64,000 nucleotides of DNA, taken from Sycon ciliatum. Its lineage: Eukaryota; Porifera; Calcarea; Leucosolenida; Sycettidae. Shown here piece by piece: positions 61,401-64,000 of this stretch (position 1 is the first letter of the stretch; the number at the start of each line of letters is the position of its first letter). The stretch covers positions 9,921,630 through 9,985,629 of the forward strand of contig NC_088655.1 in the NCBI RefSeq assembly GCF_964019385.1, read 5' to 3'. The notes under the pieces are model-generated. The model saw only the letters and a list, made by a program, of their open reading frames with translations. It made no database searches and was not told the origin of the DNA. The translations under genes were made by a program, and so were the position numbers.

Positions 61401-61445
61401 TTCAGTGGCTTCACTAGTACGATTAGAGTCTTCACTTGACATCAT
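55407..61445 (-). CDS. BEL/Pao gag-pol polyprotein, 2012 aa
   Basis: One frame from ATG 61445, 24 bases inside the 5' LTR. A coiled N-terminus precedes a gag-like DUF1759 region at about 255-440 (LPQLKLSQFNGDIMDWPEFW). Two CCHC knuckles follow at about 503-517 (CFVCLKEGHIARNC) and 523-540 (CYHCSGTGHSRAIC). An aspartic protease has its active site near 628 (LLDSGSQRSF). Reverse transcriptase spans about 890-1120, with ADVEKAFLQI near 982 and the catalytic YVDN near 1062. A Pao-type RNase H region holds FTDASKDAYAAAAY near 1227. Integrase has an HHCC finger at about 1585-1620 and the D,D,E residues in GLDYLGPF, ISDNAPQFK (about 1709) and PWQGGFYERLVG (about 1752). A DUF5641-like C-terminus ends the protein. 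It makes virus-like particles and copies RNA into DNA in the cytoplasm before integration. No stop or frameshift is seen, so it may be functional. Confidence 0.95.
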   Translation of the reverse strand: MMSSEDSNRTSEATEGCATATTCQEDDSQKKGLQAIKDAQKRRRRCMRRYERIRACTAYILEKTTESYVEVWIDPKRLQPQIDDAVQLKREILLTQDEIFNVLDDLERCSVHDEEEEWEREFNVSWRIFEDAQIAVDQVVFEEEKLKRQSQSAILAAQQQHQKASVTSVDATTNSASATEDIPVVDEEAHQQTAVQLEEDSRDQNESPAMISVDGIRRASSSVSIHSKPTTLSIIEVAAQAAVAAMQAARSSPVVKLPQLKLSQFNGDIMDWPEFWQTFESSVGLRQSLPDVSKFTYLKSVLTGVAAAAIEGIPITAANYPIAVTMLKDKFGQPELIVATLYRKLAQLPQCNNRFTEVKATIDQMEKLLRQLEAQGENLDTQCVLIQQLFSKFPFQLVSKLEEQRSDHTVPWTVKTVREMLAKYVAMQNTVRQFTDNISQTPQPKIQGHQQQHHRPPTMGFVSSQASPRREPSCVFCRSSHFSDECTNYSTLDSRKDQLLSLRRCFVCLKEGHIARNCAHRSRNCYHCSGTGHSRAICPKKGQQYNPAVEVPKHQQTNSLANGSPQTAAIAALSPAEMPSQEPAAIPDETTELATTSVSTLKAVIQSAMLQTAKCNVTDHCGKKVMVNALLDSGSQRSFITAALAKRLQLPVQNEERLYLNTMAATKSKSFNSQSFQLAVNLRDGNMAQIMVNTLPTITNPIVKQAVQQTDLAFLEQLSPTALADSVPHAMETVNIDFLIGADYFWQLVGNNVITLPSGLKLVSSEFGYLLTGCSSLPDECSNDDTTSLVVTSSGSIFSGAASVSNRNTEDSVLSQFWQLENIGIKDSPYANDDEIALAQFRKTTEYSDGRYSIQWPWKPDDTKDQLPSNYGLALGRMKSLAKRLATDGQLLESYDKVIRQQLAKGIIEEVQLSGTSGKQHYLPHHPVVTPAKSTKVRIVYDASAKASATSPSLNDCLYRGPVLLPDLCGLLMRFRLKPIVISADVEKAFLQISIQPSDRDVTRFIWYKDCTTPEKVNGNVTAYRFCRMPFGVVSSPFLLAATIQLHLTQAQTDVSGAIARDLYVDNLITTVYSPEEGIHLYKEAKQLFSDASMNLRDWTSNSDKVLDKIQEIDRLPSASTKVLGLKWDSKADNIAVSNSINEKSVGPVTKRSVLNKVASVFDPLGLMTPSTLQGKRYLRRLWEEGLEWDAPLSAPMLLEWDNIQSALRQTTTVTIPRFIGPASASQPMSLHIFTDASKDAYAAAAYLQVQIPDSNKYTVNLIFSRSRLTPSANKPSKKQSVTIPRMELLGVVMGFRMVKFIQSQLQLQNNIPTYLWTDAKCVLHWLTTPHHLSTFVANRVKEVKSNQQLQFRHVQSQDNPADIATRGLQPEELKESSLWWQGPAWLAGDKEDWPTGKLIVTQEDIAEADKERRSPLITIGNTAAVINDSTETYSLQAAEQRVSSLRSLLRTTAICLRFIGKKIWSKVSSSTREKLRPKIPLAAMVFDDASRTKYVAASDLSIAEKIIIRQHQRQNFTDAFKAIGSGTRHPLQDQLGLRLDAEGLLRCHGRLDNAQLPEDATRPMLISRHSKLSTLIIREVHARLIHAGVSHTLAQIRQKYWLPQGRAAVKAVLSKCVICQKHEGQPFRLPQMPQLPAERVQQSHPFQYIGLDYLGPFSVNISSTTQKVWVCLFTCMATRAVHLEVVMGLTTAQFVNCLKRFIARRGRPDKIISDNAPQFKLAQTYLDQKWKKILTCPELACYLAEHKVTWVFTTEFAPWQGGFYERLVGLVKRAFHKAIGRSRFTYEQFNTITTEVEAMLNTRPLTYVPSESTDGIITPNHFIAPTRSLGLPDDIQSDDYMPQRDPVATITSLQKKQQAALDTFWKLWRDDYILALRSRQPINHRLRRSRTTGPKIGDMVMIKNDQLPRGMWKMGKIRELHDSAQDGKSRSATVQTTNSILNRPINHLYPLEVNATEEKENTDVIDNGSTDVASSRPQRMAAQKAKERLNAQMQAELVSVAFTFVSTYVCM

Positions 61446-61468
61446 ATCCTATCCTGGTCACAGCACCA
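61446..61468 (-). promoter_or_regulatory. tRNA primer-binding site
   Basis: Directly after the 5' LTR the minus strand reads TGGTGCTGTGACCAGG, which is complementary to a tRNA 3' end finishing GTCACAGCACCA. The tRNA identity cannot be named without a search. Confidence 0.8.
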
Positions 61469-61915
61469 TGTCACGAACGGACATAAACGAGGGAAAATAA
61501 GGGGGTCTAAAATACTATTACTACTGCACTCCAGGGCAGTTCAACGGTGGCTGTGATCACAGTCCCTCGTCTCCGTCGTGAGAACATCAAAAACTCATCA
61601 TATCAAGTGCTATTATCGAAAACACTGTAACGAGAAGAAGGTCTAACCAGACACAACTTCCATACCAAAAAACCCGAAAACTAGACCAAGAAGAAAAACT
61701 GTTCTCCGCTCTAAAAACACGGTAAACGATTATGACGTAAGGCGTCCAAAAGGAGCGAGAGTTTGAACTCCCGTTTGAACTTACAACAGATATGGCTGTA
61801 ACTAAGTCACGTAAGAGATAGTAGGGGTCAAAGCATGCATACGCGAAATGTGTACAATAATGCACGACGTGGGAAAAGTGGGAAATAGTAAGTTCATGAC
61901 TGCGCAGTCATGACA
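61469..61915 (-). repeat. 5' LTR of the BEL/Pao element
   Basis: 447 bp, identical by eye to the 3' LTR. Should carry the promoter; no clear TATA box was assigned. Confidence 0.95.
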
Positions 61916-61921
61916 GTTGAC

Positions 61922-62281
61922 TGCATGTAGACAGCATCCAATAGTAGTACTCGTAGACCTTGGCTCTTTGTAGGTCAACCACCATCGCATGGATCGATCG
62001 GTGACTATGCACTTGGAGGTTGGAATAGCCCGCACTGAACAGATCTTGCCATGGCCCAGGGAGTGAACTCGCTTACTCGACTATCCCGGTTTTAGTTAAC
62101 CAGCATGAGTGGTGCAATTTGTCCATACCATGTTGCGAGCTCACAGTTGTTTGGGCAGGTTTTGAGCTGCACCACGAAACAAAGCGAAATAACGGCGTGA
62201 CTGTAGAGCAAGGAAGCGGCGAGACGGCACTTCCAGGACGAGACAGGCAGTAGAGATGTGTTCACAGCACGAGCAACCTCT
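61922..62281. other. Right flank of the BEL/Pao element
   Basis: No ORF or repeat recognised. Confidence 0.45.
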
Positions 62282-63016
62282 CAAACCCTGCCGGTACTCC
62301 ACAGTTACAAGAAAATGCCGGACTGGACGACGCGCCAATGCAAACCTGCTACATCCACCCAGGCAGATAGCTGCCAAACCAGGCCAATGTCGTCCCACGG
62401 CATACCGGTATGTCAATGTCAAACAGATCCTGCAGGAGAGGACTGGGATGATATTGGCGTCCAGTGTACGGACACCAGTGGCATTTCCTGCGTCTTTTGC
62501 AGCATACAGGATAGACTCATCACTATAAAGTCCACTACTTCGTGATTCTTATTTGTAGAATACATGACAGGCGTATTCAGTGTGCCTCGCAGGACTGCGA
62601 GATGCTGCAGAAGACCAGGTTCGACCTTTCTGGACCGCCATTCACCGACGGTGGGCTACACGATGCTGGAGGAACTAGATTCCAGTGAAAAACCAAGATT
62701 CCTTTGCTCCTGGACGCTCCGACGTGTTGTGATATCTGCCAGGTGCGCAGTAACTAGTATTTTCATCGCTATAGCGAGGACGACGCTGATCGGCAAACTC
62801 TCGCTCACAGCCATCACCAGCCTCTCAAAACCATCACTTGGCATCCCCCAGAGGTATAGGAGAAAGCCAAAACAGCTCTCAACAAACAATAGCTAAGGAC
62901 GATGGAAAGAGAGCATGTCAAAAAGAAGACGAACAGTATGAAGTTCAAATGGGTTTGAACACTCGTACCACCAACTATACCACTTTCAATAAATCGTGAC
63001 GCCATTATGTTTTAAC
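62282..63016 (-). repeat. Interspersed repeat copy 2, inverted relative to 52241-53098
   Basis: On the minus strand it starts GTTAAAACATAATGGCGTCA and follows copy 1 closely. It lacks the 109-bp duplication, so copy 1 is the derived form there. Homology fades near 62282 (GGGTTTGAGAGG). Confidence 0.75.
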
Positions 63017-63066
63017 ACGCATACGGTCCATTGGGCTTGTAGCCCGTGTGTACTTGCGAATTCAAA

Positions 63067-63088
63067 AAAAAAATATATATATATATAC
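63067..63088. repeat. Short (TA)n tract
   Basis: AAAATATATATATATATAC. Confidence 0.85.
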
Positions 63089-63099
63089 TTATCACTCTC

Positions 63100-63196
63100 T
63101 TATTATTGACCCCCACAGAAACTTGTGATCTCTAAGCGGTCAAATATCAGCATATATTGACCGCTTATATTGACCACTTATTATTGACCACTTAGC
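63100..63196. repeat. ATTGACCRCTTA repeat cluster with hairpin
   Basis: Four plus-strand copies of TATTGACC(G/A)CTTA-type words and one inverted TAAGCGGTCAAATAT (63134-63147), which can pair with the copy at 63154-63167. Confidence 0.6.
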
Positions 63197-63257
63197 CTGA
63201 GGACTTAGAACTTTTTCCTCAACTTAGAAAAAAATCAGAACTGAAAGAAGAAAAATC

Positions 63258-63330
63258 TGAAGCCAAATGCTGGGATTTGAACCCAAACTGTCAGATTCTC
63301 AGTCAAAGGACTTGGGGAACATACTACAAG
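63258..63330 (-). repeat. Possible tRNA-derived SINE head
   Basis: On the minus strand GGGTTCAAATCCCAGC is a strong pol III B-box with flanking T-stem, preceded by CTTTGACTGAGAATCTGA, which resembles an anticodon arm. The A-box (GTAGTATGTTCC) is poor. Not a functional tRNA. Confidence 0.45.
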
Positions 63331-63821
63331 AGACAACTGAAAACTTTGGTTTACACAGAAGTAATGTCCAATGTAAACGGCATATGTACATACTATTATA
63401 CTATTACAATAGTATTCCTTTCTTCCTATAGCAAAGCAAAAACAGTTTTAGGTATGCTATGTCGTGATAAATCTATTATTGCCCTCATAATCGTGCAATA
63501 ATAGATACATACACATACATAGATGCACGCAGTCGCGGAAGAATAGCTAGCTGGTACATGGTAGGTCTACACCCGTACCACACCGCCACAGAGTCAGTGT
63601 GCTCCAGGGAAAAGGCGACTTGTACTGTCTTGTAAGTTAGTTGTAGGACCATCGCCCATCGGCCAACAAATCGCATGCACAGCCACAGGTCGAGGACGAC
63701 CACCCTCGACCTCTACCAGTGCTGAGTACCGAAAGACGTTTCCATGGAAACACTGTACTAGTATGCGGATGGTTGTTTCCGAACACAGTGTCCTCCACCT
63801 TGTTTTATGCTGTCAATCTAA

Positions 63822-64000
63822 AGGGGAAGTGCATCGATTTTTCGAGTATGGTCCAGAAGAAAGACAATTTTGATATCGGTTCGAATGGCATATCTCTCGC
63901 TTCCATACGATAAGCCAAACTTGCCAAATCGCCAATTGTACACTCGCGTTGCCATAGCGACCAGCGCAGTGATGACGTACGAAAGGCTTAGCTCCACCAC
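63822..64000. mobile_element. Possible left end of an AAAGGGGAAGT-type element, cut by the window edge
   Basis: TAAAGGGGAAGTGCATCGAT repeats the outer end of the foldback at 38857-39717. The other end is outside the window. Confidence 0.35.

Larger units (their letters stand above)
54892..61915 (-). mobile_element. Complete 7.0-kb BEL/Pao LTR retrotransposon
   Basis: Two 447-bp LTRs (54892-55338 and 61469-61915) look identical over their length, start TGTC and end GACA, and are flanked by a perfect GTTGAC duplication (54886-54891, 61916-61921). A primer-binding site beginning TGG directly follows the 5' LTR on the minus strand. One uninterrupted gag-pol frame fills the interior. No envelope-like ORF is present. 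Identical LTRs imply a very recent insertion. Confidence 0.97.

Overview
This window is a eukaryotic, almost certainly metazoan, nuclear assembly. It has spliced genes with GT-AG introns, a RABGAP1-type gene, a spectrin-repeat gene, a BEL/Pao retrotransposon, a non-LTR retrotransposon with an apurinic-type endonuclease, DNA transposons with THAP and YqaJ domains, many MITEs, and a very high load of (GA)n, (CA)n and trinucleotide repeats. One 200-base assembly gap lies at 37136-37335. The set suits an early-branching or marine invertebrate such as a sponge or cnidarian, but the sequence alone does not fix the phylum.

Layout. 1-7.6 kb: a possible orphan zinc-binding exon between TG repeats, a MITE, then a 1213-residue single-exon spectrin-like gene on the minus strand. 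7.6-10.6 kb: a TIR transposon carrying a decayed Cys-rich ORF, then a frameshifted copy of a RAG1 N-terminal-like zinc module. 13.4-17.3 kb: a non-LTR retrotransposon with one intact ORF. 17.7-19.2 kb: minisatellites and compound microsatellites. 19.4-36.9 kb: a minus-strand RABGAP1/RABGAP1L-like Rab-GAP gene in twelve exons, all joined in phase 0. Its introns hold several DNA transposons, including a 4.6-kb autonomous element (28772-33374) with a YqaJ-PHD protein and a THAP-DDE transposase, plus long minisatellites.

38.8-39.7 kb: an 861-bp near-perfect foldback. 40.5-43.5 kb: the 3' half of a plus-strand single-pass membrane protein gene, with a Ser/Thr stalk, a TM helix and a tyrosine-rich cytoplasmic tail. 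44-51.9 kb: a dense graveyard of MITEs, hairpins and LINE/LTR fragments, ending in a 400-bp CTG/TTG tract. 52-63 kb: an inverted pair of ~0.75-0.85-kb repeats on either side of a complete, apparently very young BEL/Pao element (54892-61915, identical 447-bp LTRs).

The host genes show no operon-like grouping. The strongest themes are: (i) a transposon ecology in which an autonomous element and three short MITEs share terminal motifs and TA target duplications; (ii) microsatellites that abut splice sites and supply the pyrimidine tracts of acceptors; (iii) an unusual RAG1-N-terminal-like relic and a receptor-like protein with SH2-docking motifs. Repeat boundaries and splice sites were read by eye; no similarity search was possible.
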